This document shows positions 47,986-61,577 of a DNA stretch of 64,000 bases, piece by piece. The translations under genes were made by a program, and so were the position numbers. The notes under the pieces were generated by a model, which saw only the letters and a program-made list of their open reading frames with translations, did no database searches and was not told where the DNA came from. The DNA comes from Spirometra erinaceieuropaei (taxonomy: Eukaryota; Platyhelminthes; Cestoda; Diphyllobothriidea; Diphyllobothriidae). Within the stretch, counting starts at the first letter, position 1. Each line of letters opens with the position of its first letter. The stretch is taken from the NCBI GenBank assembly GCA_902702965.1, contig CACRXP010000033.1, forward strand, positions 1,536,354-1,600,353, given 5' to 3'.

Positions 47986-48415
47986 GTAGTAGTAATAATA
48001 ATAATAATAATAGTACTGGGCCTGCACCGCGTCGGTGGCACTCTCTCCTCCCTAGCCAGGCCGGCGTCAAAGCAGAGTCAAGAAGACCGGAGGCGGATCG
48101 GACGCTGCGACTTAAAAGGTTAAACCGCCTGTCCGCGTGTGACGCACACGCCTGATCTCCACACAAGGGACTGCGGTTTCACAGAAACAAGAAGGCGGCT
48201 CGGATCTCAACTGAGAGGGAGTGTCATAACGGCCACATTAAGACGGAGCCACTGCAGCCTGACATTCCGTACTGAGAGGAGCTCGGAGTATTCCGATAAG
48301 TTGTCAGCCTTTCAAACTATAGCATTTGGCGCACCGTGACAGTTTTAAAGCGCATTAGATTGTTCATAGTGAGGAATATGCACTGGATGCCATGAGAACG
48401 CAGCCCTCCAGAGTC
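47265..48415. repeat. Cluster of inverted R1 modules with triplet microsatellites
   Basis: Minus-oriented modules at 47497-47625 and 47811-47940 share GGGGTGCGATGGTACG and CTCTTCTTGACTCC or close variants. Plus-oriented modules lie at 47340-47400 and 48010-48110. They are separated by TAG/GTA, AGC and GGA triplet runs (47272-47335, 47403-47455, 47480-47500, 47625-47682, 47795-47815, 47950-48013). The last R1 module follows at 48205-48400. Open frames of Ser, Leu or Gly runs here are microsatellite artefacts. Confidence 0.6.
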
Positions 48416-48804
48416 GACCATACTCTCCCAGGCACTTTACCCACCGCCTCTAAAGGTAGTTCCTGGTGTCTGAAGCCTGTCTCATTATCGCACCAAAGGT
48501 TTCGCTTCATTTGCAGACAAGTCACTTAACTCTCTCCCCTAGACAAGGCAGTCGCTAGGCACAAGTCAACGTCCGGCTTGAGGCTCTGACAGTTCTTCGC
48601 TCCCTGCCAGCCAATGTGGATGCGACGGCCGCTGTCGAAAATTCAGACGTGGAGGGACACAGGGACAGCAAAGAGAATAAACTTAAGATGACTTGGACTC
48701 TTTAGTATATTGGCTTTACAATTTGGAAATTTGCATTTTAACATGACGAAATTTTACCCTTCGTTGGAAAAAAGATATGAAGTTGAAAACGGTAGTGAAA
48801 TGCA

Positions 48805-49335
48805 CAGTAGGTGGGCTAAATCATGAAATGTCAGCCGAAATTCCGAAATGCGGTTTCGTCTCGAAAAGATTAGTGGATTTGAGCCATATTGCTGACTTTA
48901 CGAGCCACATTGGCGAATGCTGAGACAGGACGTTTTATGAACGGCCATTTCACGGTATTAAAGAATTTCACAATTAGAAACTTTTTTAAAACCAAATTTT
49001 ACCCTACCCTCGAATATAAAATTGGAGGAAGACGTAATTTTCTAGCGAATGAATATTTTAATCGGTGTTTTCCATGAAATATAACTGGAGTTTTAGGAGC
49101 ATCGAAAATCAATGAAAAAATGCGTGCTATTTAAGTAGTCATTTTTTACAAAGTATAGTTTTTTGTGTGCAGCCGAATAGATGTTCGTTCGAAAGCAGGC
49201 ATCCTGAGGTAATTGGTTTATCATATAATTATGCTGCAAGGCGATTAATTTTACAACCCCACTAAAATAATCTTTTCGAAACGAAAACGCATTCCGGAAT
49301 TTCGGTTGACATTTCACGAGTTAGCCCATCTACTG
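48805..49335. mobile_element. Foldback element E (~531 bp)
   Basis: Starts CAGTAGGTGGGCTAAATCAT and ends ACGAGTTAGCCCATCTACTG followed by TA (CA on the left). It is shorter than A-D, with about half the left arm missing. Confidence 0.75.
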
Positions 49336-50199
49336 TAATTACGAGTGGTGTCTATGAATCCTGAAGTGGGAAAGTCAAGCATTCGAAACTGCACCGACTT
49401 GAGGTTTGGGTGGTGTGACTTCACTAAAAACACCTTAGGCGGCAGCTTCAAGGCAAAACAAAACGTTGCATCCTGTCTCTGTCACGTTGGCAAACTCCAC
49501 TCCCTGGCGACCATAGAGAGTTGATTGCAACAACAAACTGCAGACCCCTGAGTAAAGCAGCAGAGCGGTAAGTTCCATAACAACTCTTTGTAGTCTGAGT
49601 CGGCTTTGATTAGCCCAACTAAGTGATAAATGATCAATTTAATCTGAATTTTCTCATTTGGCAACACTGAAAAGACTTGAAATGTTGACAATTTATTTGG
49701 CGCACCGGGCTATAATTCGCACTGTCAATTATTTTCGTATGCCCTCCTAGCAAATGGAAGCCTAACTAATGAGCAACTTCTTGGACGAAGCCCGAAGGTC
49801 TACGGATGCCCTGGGTGAAAACCGACGTTTTAAATGCAGGTCATTCCTGGTTTGTGGATACGGTTCAAGATCCATGATATATGTACACTGCCACAGACTG
49901 CCATGCATGTAGACGTAACTTATGCGACGTCATCCGGGTCAGTGAGATCAGGAACCACCAAGGTCATGACAAATACGTGTGAATAGCACACTGACGCCCC
50001 CCCCCTCCACCAAAACCGCCGATGAGCATGGTGAATACTTCTACTTCAAATCGTCCTGGGACCGAGCTTTTATCTGTGGCTCCATAAAGTCGTGCCCAGC
50101 ACGGTGGACACGCTCCATTAACTCCCCTTCGCCACAAGGGGGTGTCTGGCGTGTGTGTCTTCACACCCAGTAATCCCCATACCTCTTCTCCACCCCCAC
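49336..50199. other. No recognised feature
   Basis: Short frames only; a C-rich run at 49997-50006. Confidence 0.4.
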
Positions 50200-51100
50200 C
50201 CCCCCACGAAAATGTCCTACAATGGGGGTGACATGCGATCCCTTTGGCAAAGTAATGACTTAGGTCAGACCTCGCCTGCCGCCTGGGATGGCTCAGCGGC
50301 CCCAGTTAGGGACAGCACTGCCTACCCTTTTGAGTAAGAGAGGTAAATAGAAAAGTCGTTTTAATAAACACGCCGTCGGCAAGCTGAAAACTGCATTTGG
50401 ACGTGCAAGAAGTGGCTAAAACAACATCCCCGTCCCGTTCCATTGAGCCTTCCTACAGTCCGTCTGAATGACAATGCTCATTCCCTTTTAGACACTCCAA
50501 TCGCAACCCGGTCTGAATGGAGAACAACTCTGGTCGCCCACGCACAGGCATCTTATAAAGTGGACATGACCGTTCTCGGTGAGACCCAATATCCCCGAAC
50601 AAGGACAACTGAATGAGGTGGGGCTGGCTAAAGCTCTTTCAAAATCGGATGTCCAGATGCAGAACAACGAGATGTCGGAGTCGCCTTTGTTGTCTTGAAT
50701 GACATCGTGAGACGGCCCTTCTGCCCGCCGCAGGAACTGACGATTGTTTAATGCCCTTTCGCACAAGCAAATTCGCCACACTTATCACCGCTTAAACCCC
50801 CTTCAAGTACGTGTCCCTACAATGGAGAAAAAAGAAATTCTACAGAGTTGAACGGCTGAATAGTATCCCCGAACAAGCACAACTGAATGAAGGGGGTGCT
50901 GGCTAAGTCTCTTTCAGAATCGGACACTAAAATTCAGAATAAAGAGATATCAGTGTCGCCACAGGATCGGCAGCTGCGTACACAATGCGATCTCCCTACA
51001 CGCCGTGGGTTCGATAACTTCTGCCAATGCCTGATCCACCATCACAAGGACTAACAAACAGCCTGTCTCTATAACGACCCTCTAGAGATACTTCCACCTG
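50200..51100 (+). mobile_element. Decayed LINE 5' part (same family as L2), internally duplicated
   Basis: 50265-50335 resembles the leader (GCCTGGGATGGCTCAGCGGC), and 50575-50760 resembles the endonuclease start (SETQYPRTRTTE..., VGVAFVVLND). A second piece at 50858-50980 repeats the CCCCGAACAAG...CAACTGAATGA segment about 265 bp later. No RT is present. Confidence 0.5.
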
Positions 51101-51949
51101 GTTGTCTGACGAAAGCTGACCGCCTAACCTCGGTCGGCTCCTTTCATTGGTGAAAATAGACAACTTTTCTGTGGTATTCGCCGACTAAATATACAGGTGG
51201 GAATTAAAGATGGACGATGCGTCCCCCTCACGTGGACACCAATGACGATCTAGATCATCAGCCCTTCGTGCAAGAGGCAACAGCTGCCCAACAGAAGAAC
51301 ACCAAGCACTGATGCACTTCCAACTGGACTTTACAAATGCAACGAATGTCAACTCGTGAACAAGCTTACTTCACCGTTCTAGGAAATGCGGAAATACGGA
51401 CATATTCCCTCTGGACCTCAGGGGCGCCATCTTCACACATCACGCCTGATAAGGGCGGCATCGACTATGTCGAGAATGTTATCTCACAACGGCTGACGAT
51501 CTACGGCAGCGGGGCTGGAGCTTTTGTCCCATTTTCTCCTCCAATGACGGGAAAATCACTTCTATGCCTCTGCGAATTGGGTCGAGCCAGATCTTGAGAA
51601 TAGCTCCTCCTTGACACCTCTATTTTGGCATCAGCGACCGATCAAGGGGAGAAGAAAAAGAACGCGTCCAAACTACCTCAGTCGCCTTTCGTTAATCGCC
51701 TGAGACACAAGCTGTCGCAGGTAATACGAGTAAAAGTAGATTTACTTAACTCTGAGGATGATTCTCAAGCAATGGTGACCGAGGACTTCCATTTTTCGCT
51801 AATCTGCGTGCACAAACCAGGTTTTCGAATGGTAGTGCAAGGTTAATCCGGAAATGTGGCATCGGGTTCATGGGCACTTCCCTAGGATTGCTTTCGCAAT
51901 CGCAGCATCGTCTTCCTCAACATTGCGTATAAAATCTCCGATTTCTACC
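51101..51949. other. No recognised feature between LINE remnants
   Basis: Probably further decayed LINE leader or body; no readable motif. Confidence 0.35.
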
Positions 51950-54850
51950 AAGCAACTTTTTCACGCGTCTGGGCTAACGCTCAAACCGCACGCGCCCACC
52001 CACGACCGCAAAGTCCTAAGCAAAAGGCGATAAGCGAACTCCCAGACGGCCCCGACTAAATCGGGCTGCCTACCCACTGCAACGGAGTCCTGACTCATCA
52101 CATCGGAGTTCGGCAGCCGCCTGGGATGACTCAACAGCCCCATTTACGGGCGGCACTGCTAACGTCTCCCCTCTCCCCTCTGAGGCGAAGGCAACCAGAC
52201 GATGTGACCTGAAAGACGCTCGGCAAACACGCCATGGGTGAGCTGACCGTGGATTGGGGTTGTGAATTTCGTGCTCGGAACAATACTAACGTAACGTTAA
52301 TTGCGTCTCACCGCAGTCTGATAGACTGAAAACGTACGTCCTGGCAGTCTGGAATGTTTTATCCCTTGAGACGAGGAAGTGGGCAATCGGCCGGAAATGA
52401 GGACAGCTGTGGTTGCCCGGGTACTACTGGCCTGCTACAAACTAGACATCGTAGTTCTCAGTGAAACCACCCTCACCAAACAAGGACAATTGGACAAAGT
52501 GGCTTCTGGCTAAACCTCCTTCAAAGGTGGACGTCCAAAGGCAGAGCGACGAGGAGGCGAAGTCGCCTTTGTTATCAAAAACGACGTCCGGAGACGGTCG
52601 TCCAGCCTGTTTCACGGAATTTGCAATTGCCTACTGGCCATTAAAAAGTCGGTCAGCGCGAACAAATCGGGCACTCCCTTCATCGTCTAAGCTTCTTCAG
52701 TTACCAGCCCCGACGACACGAACGACAAATTCCATAAGGAATTAACTCCCACATCTCAACGACAAACTGGTCGTCCTTGGTGACTTCACTGACCGCGCAG
52801 GCAGAGACCCCGATACCTGCATTGGCAGCTACAACGGCAATGGCATCTTTCTCCGGTAAGTTTGAATAGGACACAATCTCCTCTTCGCTGACACCTGTCT
52901 CCGCCTTACGATCTGAGGGAAGACAAAGTGGATGCTTGCGTCACTGGCGGTTTCTGGATTTCGCGTTCGTCTGGAGGCCTAACCAGCGTGATGTGCTGGT
53001 GACCAGGTCGACGTGCGGTGCAGTGTTGGACGGACCACCGTAACTGGCACAATCGCCGAGGCATTTTCTTCCCTAGCACCGCAGGCAAAATCTCCGCCAG
53101 AGTTCTACAGAATGACCTGAACACAAAGTCGACACCGAGAATACTGTGGAAGTAAGGGCACGATTTACACGGTCCACCTACTGCAGGATAAAGTCCAGGG
53201 AATTCGGATCGAGCTTTACACAACTTCCATGGATCTAACGAACACCTTCGACACCGTGAACACTGATGTACTCAGGAAAATTCTGTCTTCTGTTCGAAGT
53301 GATACACGACGGGATGACAACTCGAGTCACATACAACAGGTCGGTCGGGAATTCGAGGTAACATATGACATGAGGCATCTTCAATCACCGTCAAGCTCAT
53401 GGCCCTTCCCGTAAGGATAGACTGGGAGTCAAAATCCCCTACCGAACCGACGTGTGATGTCGTATACAAGAGTCATCAAGGACAATTTCCGCGACCTGTT
53501 GTTTGCGGATGACAGTCCAGTAAATACCACAGCATAAGCGGACATTGAAGGCAACGTCAACCTATTCGCATCAGGCTGCACAAACTTTGCACTGACAATG
53601 AGCACGTACATCGCAATGACCATGCGTCAACCAGAGCCAAACAATAACTACAACGAGCCAAGGACTGACGTCAATGGAACTCGCCTCACACACGTCCACC
53701 AGTTGGCATGTATTGAAGGTACCACCTTCAGAAATCCTAATATTGATGACGAAATTGCAAGGTCTATCTCAAAAAGCAGGTCGGCCGCCGAAAACGCTTC
53801 GACCGAAATTGCATTTGCATTCTTCTCATTAGGAGACTGAGCACACATAAGGCAGTTGGTTTGACAACTCGCCAGCACAGAGCAAGAACAAGGACAGTCT
53901 AGGAGATCTAAGCACCGAGGTCAAATTACTATCAACTTGGTTGCCCCCCAAGGTCAGGTGGCAGAACTACCGGAATGGACCGGCGTCCTCCGTATTTACA
54001 CCGCGTTAGAGTGATCCCATGGCCAGGACCTAGACTGCACAGTTCTCAGCGTCTGTATCACGCTGGATTAGGACGCCCACGCGGTAAGGGTGGCTGATAA
54101 ATGGCTGGTTAAGTTTTTAATCACAAACAAGACAGACCACGACGAAGACTTAGAGACATCCTGAAGAACACTCACAGGCAACTGTAGGCTAGGTCTTAAA
54201 GACTAGATAAGCCGTCTTCTAACACAAAGAATGGTAACGACCAAGGCAGAAATGGTAGCTTGCAAGACTCAGGTGTCGCGGAATGGGGACGCAGGTACCC
54301 AAAACCCTTATCAACGGACATCCACAGAATTAAATGCCTTCGCTAGACATCTACGGATCCGGTGCAATGCCAAAGTGAAAAACCAGCCTCCCTCTCCACC
54401 ACTACTGCCACAAGCACCGACAGGGACACAGCCAATTAAACCTGCAATCACCATCAACGCCCCTTCCACCAGATATGTGCACTCTATTCCAAAATCTCAC
54501 AACTGCGACGACACTTCCGAATCATTAATCTGTCTGGCGGTCAGCTGCAAGTCTATCGCACCAACGAACCAGAGCCCGAGGCCCCAACAGAGACCCGTCA
54601 CTCAGATCTCAGCTGCCAACACTGCCCCTGGCAAACCAGCCATTGCATGGGCCTACTTCGCTGCATGCGCATTCAGGAAAACCTTTATTCGAACAACATG
54701 GTCCAGAATTCATCACAGTAACTCGTCCAAAATACACACACAAACATTCCTAACCACATACGAAACTACTCCACAACACGCGCATATGCGATGTCTGTCA
54801 GCAAGATATCAAGTCCACAGCATAGATGTCGGCGTCAGTGCAACGGGCAG
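51950..54850 (+). mobile_element. Decayed LINE copy L2 (endonuclease, RT and C-terminal zinc-finger-like tail)
   Basis: The leader (51960-52270) matches the monomers of L1. The endonuclease start reads RVLLACYKLDIVVLSETTLT then KQGQLDKVASG (about 52410-52490), then RRGGEVAFVIKND. RT traces are YTTSMDLTNTFDTVNTDVL (53218-53275) and DLLFADDSPVNT (53495-53530), followed by VNGTRLTHVHQLACIEGT. The tail (54330-54700) keeps spaced Cys/His pairs, such as LSCQHCPWQTSHCMGLLRC, consistent with the C2H2-like tail of this LINE family. Many stops and frameshifts make it non-functional. The long open frame at 54231-54881 is mostly a shadow of this tail. Confidence 0.65.
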
Positions 54851-57800
54851 AGCGTTGCATGTGAAAATTTGCACATCTTAGTCACGTGGAAGGCGTGGAA
54901 GTCGGCGTAACCTGCGGAGCCAAGGAGCGGGTCGCGTATAGCATGCGTAACAGAGCTGTTCAACTTCGTCAGCCATTTTACCTAGTTTCAGTTCCCAGTG
55001 GCTTGACTCGGAAAGGCGTGAAAGTAAGGCCGATATTGGGGAATCAACCTCTGAGGCAATTCATCACATTTCTCTCTATAACCAATCTGACGTGCTGTGA
55101 AGATTGCCAATTTACTCGTCGAAGCCGTCCTTCTTAGGACGGCGGGGCACACTGTAATGACTATTGCTATTATCTGTGTGATATCCCACACACTAGTAAA
55201 CGAGTTAGTTGGCTGTCAGCCACTGCGCCACAATCCCAGAAATAACCGCAATTACCAGTATCAACGCTATGCTAAACAGGAACAACTGCGTTAGAGCGAC
55301 CACATGTTGAAGATAGCCGACAACATTCTGACGAAATTACTATTCTAGGTTGACATCGCCATTCATAGACGACTCACACACCATGAAGACCTATCCCCGC
55401 ATCAGACTGAAATTGGTAATAATGTAGGCATCCATGAAATCAGCATGTGGGTGTTTTAAGGCGTGTGTGTATGTTATCGGGATGGGGGTTTCCAGCTGTG
55501 GGTCTACGTGACAATCGTAGTAATTCACTCACTTGCTTACAGGTATTGGCTACGCCTAGCGTCAATTAACTGACACCTGACTCTCACATGTGGCTCCCAG
55601 AAGCTCTGTCTAGCGACCAAAGCACGGTGACCGCCTCGATCGGCGATCTAAATAAGGTAAGAATATCTGTGCGTGCATCCCAACAAAAGGTCATACCGCT
55701 TCTCCCTTCACGACTTTCCCACGTTCGGAAGCCCTACGGCCAGAGCGACAGCAATTACGTAGGCGTCCTAGGCCATTGGTTCTGCCCTCACTAAATCCTG
55801 TCACTCATAGTGGAGAGCGATATCACTCTGGTGTGGCAAAGCAGTGCTATTTAGGGAGAACACATCTTCCCCGCCAAAAGGAGGGGACTATGAAAGGTGC
55901 CCTAAACAAAACCGGATTGACAACTGCGCGCAGATCGTGGCTCGTAGATTCACGGACGCTGCATCTGAATACAGTTGATCATATTGTGCGCATCCACTAA
56001 GTCAGCCTACCCGAACAGGCCACTTGGTGGATGTGCTGGACCAACACGGGGACCATATCGGACTGTGGCCTGGTTGACAGAAATATTTGAGTAAACTTAG
56101 GGACATTAACAGAGATGCCACAGTCCAACGACTATGCACAACGTCTACATTCTTATGATGCAAATAGGCAAGCCTGTAATGGGGTTAGAAGTCTATCCTT
56201 GGATGGAGAAATGGCAAGGGAATTTTGGAAATTAATTTGCACAAAAAATGGCGGTAATCTGCTACTGATCATCAGTGATTTTCTAGGGCAGAAGGTCGCC
56301 TGAAGACATAATTCCCTACGATAGAAGCACAAAAATGAATGTCTTGTACACGGTTTCTATAGCATATTTTTGGCTTAATGAAGGTATTGGAAACAAATTC
56401 GAAAAATCATACTGACTACGCAGACACGTCTGGTGAGTCTGATGTTCACACCTGGCTAGGCAGGCGAGAATTTAAAGACCAGCATCCTGGCCTGAATTAA
56501 ATACCATCGGACTGGACTGCCTGCTGATATGTACTGCAAACTTATTTGAGTGATACGTTATGAAACTCTTCTTTCGAATTTCAGTCAACAATGTGTAAGT
56601 CGCATCAACTGCGGTAAGACAGAAAAGAGCTGGGACATTCCTTACATGAAAAAACAAATAATAATTAACAATGTCTATCCCACGGATAATCCATAAGGTT
56701 CCTATGACGGAACACGGAAACATTCGGCCGTTGAGCGTGATTAAAGCAGGTAGAAAGCTTAGCGAGCTTATGAGCAGAACAGTCTTCTTTTTTACCTTTT
56801 TAAAGACACTTTAGGTTGGGTGGAAAGACCACAGATGTCAGCAGCACCCGGAATGAAACCGAATGAGAGGAGGGAGGGCCGAGAAAAATGAATGGCATTC
56901 TGTATGTCATCAGGTGTTTTCCTGCTAGGTGTCAATACGAACTGCGTTTTAGATGACACCATATTTTGAAGCCGCAGTCGGCTTCATTTGTATACTTCAA
57001 TATGTATGAATATTCATATTTACGGAGCAAATGGGCATAGTGTGAAACAGTAGCACTAGAGCCAGACGACTATGTAACCGAGCCAATGAAAACCACGGTT
57101 ACTTAGAAAAGGCTGGATCCACAGTCTAAAGTGAGAGGTCACATAATGGGTGATGAGGTTTTCGATGGGAAACTTATCAATTACTTTGTCATATGCTTCT
57201 CACGGTCAATAAAGACGACATCGATTATTTCAACATCAGATAGATGGTGAGAGGCGACTGACTTTAAGAAAGCTACAATGACTGCAACGAATGAAATTAT
57301 GCTGAATAAGAAATAAGTAAAGATGATAGATAAAGAAGCACACCTTGACATTAAACAAAATTTTAGACGGCTGATTGCAAGTACTTCTCAGTTGCACTTT
57401 GCTAACCTAGTAAATAGGCTCTGGTGTCGGTATTTTGGATCGACGCCCTGTCTAACACTATACTGTAAGAGCTTATGCAAGGAAGTAGTCGAAACTTGGG
57501 TCTAGTGTGTATACACGAGGTAAGTCGAGTTAGGTTACGTGGTAACATTAACGATGCATTAAGGATTTACTTCACATATTGCAGTGTGTGAAAAAAATTC
57601 TAAATGCATGCATTCTCCAAAATGGAAAAGGGATAATTCCATCGGTTTATTTAAGCAGAATGACGGAGAGAAATGTTCGGCCAGACAATCGACCGTTTCC
57701 CTAGGGGTCATTCGAATGACTCCAGTAGATCTACTGGAGTCATCACATTTAAAGCAATATTGTTTGCTGGATCTTACTTGAGTAACGCCGAATGCAGTTT

Positions 57801-59060
57801 ACATACCTAGGCTGCGCAAAAAGCTGCAAAAGCAAATTTTTAAAATGGCTACCAGACGCCGGCTGGCGAACCCCATCGACGGCTGAAAGAGGTTTGGTGT
57901 TCAAGATAGCGATATTTTAAATCACCTGTAGTGTCGGAGTGCGAAGTGTTTGAAGTCAAATATATCGATATTGCAAAGCATTGCAAAATTAAACAGCGGC
58001 ACAATAGATTACTCCAAAATCACAGCTTTCTGGTCAAGTGCAATAAGAATGTCCCGTGCGCGCGTTAGTAAGGAGAACGGAAGAATATAATTTCCTGTCG
58101 ACCTCGCCTCTTCTCCAACCCTATCGCAAAATCGGTAACAAATATATATGCAAGCATATATACTTGCTCCAAATGTAGGGCATCAAAGCTAACTGGAGGT
58201 AAAGTGACCTGAAAACTGGCTAATATAAGAAGCCGTCGAACCAATGACCGAGTTTTAATGCATACAAAAAATAAGCGTACGTCCTCCTTCACCTCCAGCA
58301 TTACAGTTGGAAACGTCCCCAAGATTTTATCAAATTGTTGAGATTAATATGAGCAGCGTGCTGGTTGGCTAGTGTGAAACGCGTCCTTAAGATTGAGTGG
58401 TTTAAAGAAGATGATCAATTCTAGGCATTTGCAATTTTCTTCGATGCAAAAAGGGTTCAGAACTACAGAAGATCCAAAAACTCCGTGTTTGGTTAATTAA
58501 AGCTGATCACACACTAAATCTGTGACATTTTAGTGTCCGGTGAAAGATAAACTTTATCCGTAAATCCTTGAATTTAAATGTACTGGCGACCTGGATTCAC
58601 GTCTTTCTGTCCTCTCAAGATTCTTTGCAATAATTCGCCAAGTCCGATCAATGGATATCTTCAGAATCCTAGCCAGTTTGCAGTAAATAGGACTAGTTGG
58701 ATAGCTGCGGATACTGAGTGTAACCGCTAAATCGAAGATATCTTTGTGCGGAATTGCATAGAGATATGTGGTTTGAAGGAAGTAGGGAAAACCAAAAAGA
58801 ATTTGATGCCGGGGTAGGAGTTCTCTTATGTATGGCAGATAGTCAACTATGCAAAACTGCCGACTCAAACCGTTGAAAGTTTTATTAGAACACCGTATAT
58901 TTTAAGCTAAAGTGGATAATCTAATGTCATAGCACTGGATTTTTTTAATAGTAATGGGAGAACTGCGAGTGGAAATCCAATTGTACAAAGTCAGTATAAT
59001 TCAATATATACGAGGGATAGAGGCAGAGCCTTGGAAAACCCTATTGACAGATAGACGTAT
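54851..59060. other. Unassigned intergenic DNA with one palindrome
   Basis: 4.2 kb with no recognised protein or repeat, except the 28-bp palindrome at 57716-57743. Confidence 0.45.
57716..57743. repeat. Perfect 28-bp palindrome
   Basis: ATGACTCCAGTAGA followed directly by its exact reverse complement, with no spacer; the centre is AGATCT. The surrounding DNA has no recognised gene or repeat. Confidence 0.95.
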
Positions 59061-59107
59061 GAAATAAAAACATGCAGATATTAACATAGCAGTTATGCCA
59101 GTCATTG

Positions 59108-61180
59108 TTAACATGTAAATGTTTGACCAACAAGCATGAATTTATCTAGTCTTCTTTTGAAAGTTTCAATGTTTTCCGCAAAGACAACGGAGTTCGGCAA
59201 TTTGTTCCATCCCTCAACCAGCCGTTGACAGAAGAATTTGGCCCGCAAATTGAATCTGGCATGTTTCGTCTTCAATTTGTATGGGTGCACTCGGAGATTT
59301 GTCGTCCGCGCCAGTTCGAAGAAGTCGTCAAACTGAAAAGCACAGTCTAGCCCTCGGACGATCCTGAAGGACATGATCATGTCCCCTCTGTACTGTCTAT
59401 AAGAGAGAGGAAATATTTTTAGCTTCTCCAGCCGTCTCTCGTAAGTTAAGCCACATAATCTGCCGACTAGCCTGGTCGCTCTACGTTCTACGTTCTCCAG
59501 TAGGGTGTAATCTTTTTTCGTCCAGGGACACCATGCCTGGACACAATATTTCAACATTGGTCGAACGTATGCGCCAAATACTCGGCCGAAAAGTTCTTCA
59601 TCAAAATTGACGAAGGATCTTCTAATCGCGCCTAGAATACCCATAGCTTTCTTTGATACCTTAGCGCAATGAGATGATGGTTTGAGAATTGACGTCATCC
59701 ACACACCGAAGTCTCTTAACTCGTTGACTGATTGGAGTTGGTGACCTCCTATAAAGTACTGAGATTCAATTCTTAACGGCCTCCCGTTGCTCGAACGTAA
59801 TCGGATAAGTTGACATTTGTTACGATTGAGGCTAAGACACCACTCATCACACCATTTTTGCAAACGATTTAAATTGTCTTGTAATTGTACAGAATCTTCC
59901 GGCTTCTCTATTGATTGCCACAATTTGAGATCGTCGGCAAACATAACTCGCTCGCAGTTCAGACAGTCCAGGCAGTCGTTCACATATATAAGGAACAGAA
60001 TTGGACCCAGAACGCTTCCCTGCGGAACGCCACTGTGCACGGATGCCCATTCCGATTTAGCGTTCCCGATACACACACGCTGAGATCTGCCCGTAAGAAA
60101 ATCGGCTAGCCATTTCAGAAGATTTCCACTCACACCCACTTGACGTAGTTTACATATAAGTCGTCTGTGTGGAACACTGTCAAAAGCCTTTTTGAAGTCG
60201 ATGTACACGGCGTCGACTGATAAGCCCATGTCAATTGATTTTGTCCAGCTTTCCATGGATACTAGGAGGTTGGTGAGACAAGATCGACCGCTTCTGAATC
60301 CATGCTGATGTAGACTGAGCAAGTTGTTTTCTTCGAGGTGCCGCATCAGCTCCGTTTTTATTACTCTTTCCATCAACTTGCAACAGATGCTAGTGAGACT
60401 CACTGGTCTGAAACTATTTGGGGCTGTTCTCTCGCCACCTTTATACATTAGACTTATATTTGTTTTCTTCCAGTCGGTAGGCAAGGCCCCGCTCTTCATC
60501 GAAGTTTTGACGATCTTGGATAACGGAGAGGCCAGATGGTCTTAGAGTTCATTCAGGACTTTTACGAACACGCCGTTCGGAGCAGGGGATTTAGTGGGCT
60601 GTAGTTGACTCAAAGTTTTTTTTACCGTGTCTGTTGTGAAGTCCACCGTGATAATTGTACTGTTTGATTTGACAATTGGGGGGTAAACTCTTTCATCAAA
60701 AGCCGGCCCCTCAGTATACACAGGCGTGAAGAAGTCGGATAACAGATTCCCCTTATCTGAGTTATCAGACAACGTATTTCCCTGGCGATCTTTTAGGCAG
60801 GGAATGCAGTCCCGTTTGCGTTTTGCCTTATTCACGTATTCAAAGAATTTTTTGAATTTTGCGGGATATTTTTTAATTGTGCCCGTTCCCTCTTCAACAG
60901 ATTCCGACATACATTCCTCTGTTTTTTGAAGTCAGCGAAATGCTCTGGTTGCTGATTAATGCCGTACATTTTCCAAAGTCTCTCTTTCAATTTAAGGTTC
61001 TTCTTTATTTCTGACGTCACCCACTCTGGTCTGGATGTGCGCGGCCTCCTATTCAGTGGGCAACAGCTCTCTACCAAGTGCTGCATTACGTTCTTGAAGA
61101 AGAGTCAATCGCTTTCTGGGTCAGATCCTTGTGCTGCATTCCAGTTCACCTTCTGCAGCACTGTTGGGAGATAGAGTTGT
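59108..61180 (-). pseudogene. CR1/Jockey-like non-LTR retrotransposon reverse transcriptase
   Basis: The main frame from 60910 to 59108 on the minus strand is interrupted by a single TAA at 60542-60544; a frameshift near 60890 links it to the upstream part (61086 to about 60890). RT motifs in order are LMYKGGERTAPNSFRPVSLT, QHGFRSGRSC, YIDFKKAFDSVPH, SGVPQGSVLGPILFLIYVND and the catalytic FADD (about 59937). After these comes a C-terminal domain with VERRATRLVG and AKFFCQRLVEGWNKLP. The style is that of CR1-like LINEs. The upstream piece (WVTSEIKKNLKLKERLWK) is the linker before the RT. The endonuclease is missing beyond about 61180, so the copy is 5'-truncated. It needs few changes to be readable and may be the youngest coding repeat here. 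Confidence 0.87.
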
Positions 61181-61577
61181 TGAGGCATGCATGTAAATCG
61201 GGTATGTATGATAATAATTCAAATTGGCGAATACGAATTATTCGTCCCTTTTTTCGGCCTAATTGAAGCGATTCATTTGTTTAGTACTGCAGTCGGGGCT
61301 TGATGATGATAAAGATCGAGAAGGATAATGCGCGATAAATTGTTTATATCGAGGAACACACGTCGAAGTTGACCCCACTCTTCTTTTTCTGTCCAAACCA
61401 CCAGCACATCACCCGAACCAGTCGGCCAGCCGATGCGCGAATTGGACGCAGTTACCGGCAAAACGTATCAGCCCGTCTGCGCATGCCAGAGACCATTTGC
61501 CCTTACATACAAAAGATATGATTTCACACGTGAGGGGTTGCGTTAGATTTCCGTAGAAGCCGCAAAGCTAATGTGTT

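Noticed and set aside
54231..54881. 216-codon plus-strand frame
   Set aside because: Lies mostly out of frame with the LINE C-terminal tail; composition and the surrounding LINE order show it is a shadow frame of a dead element.
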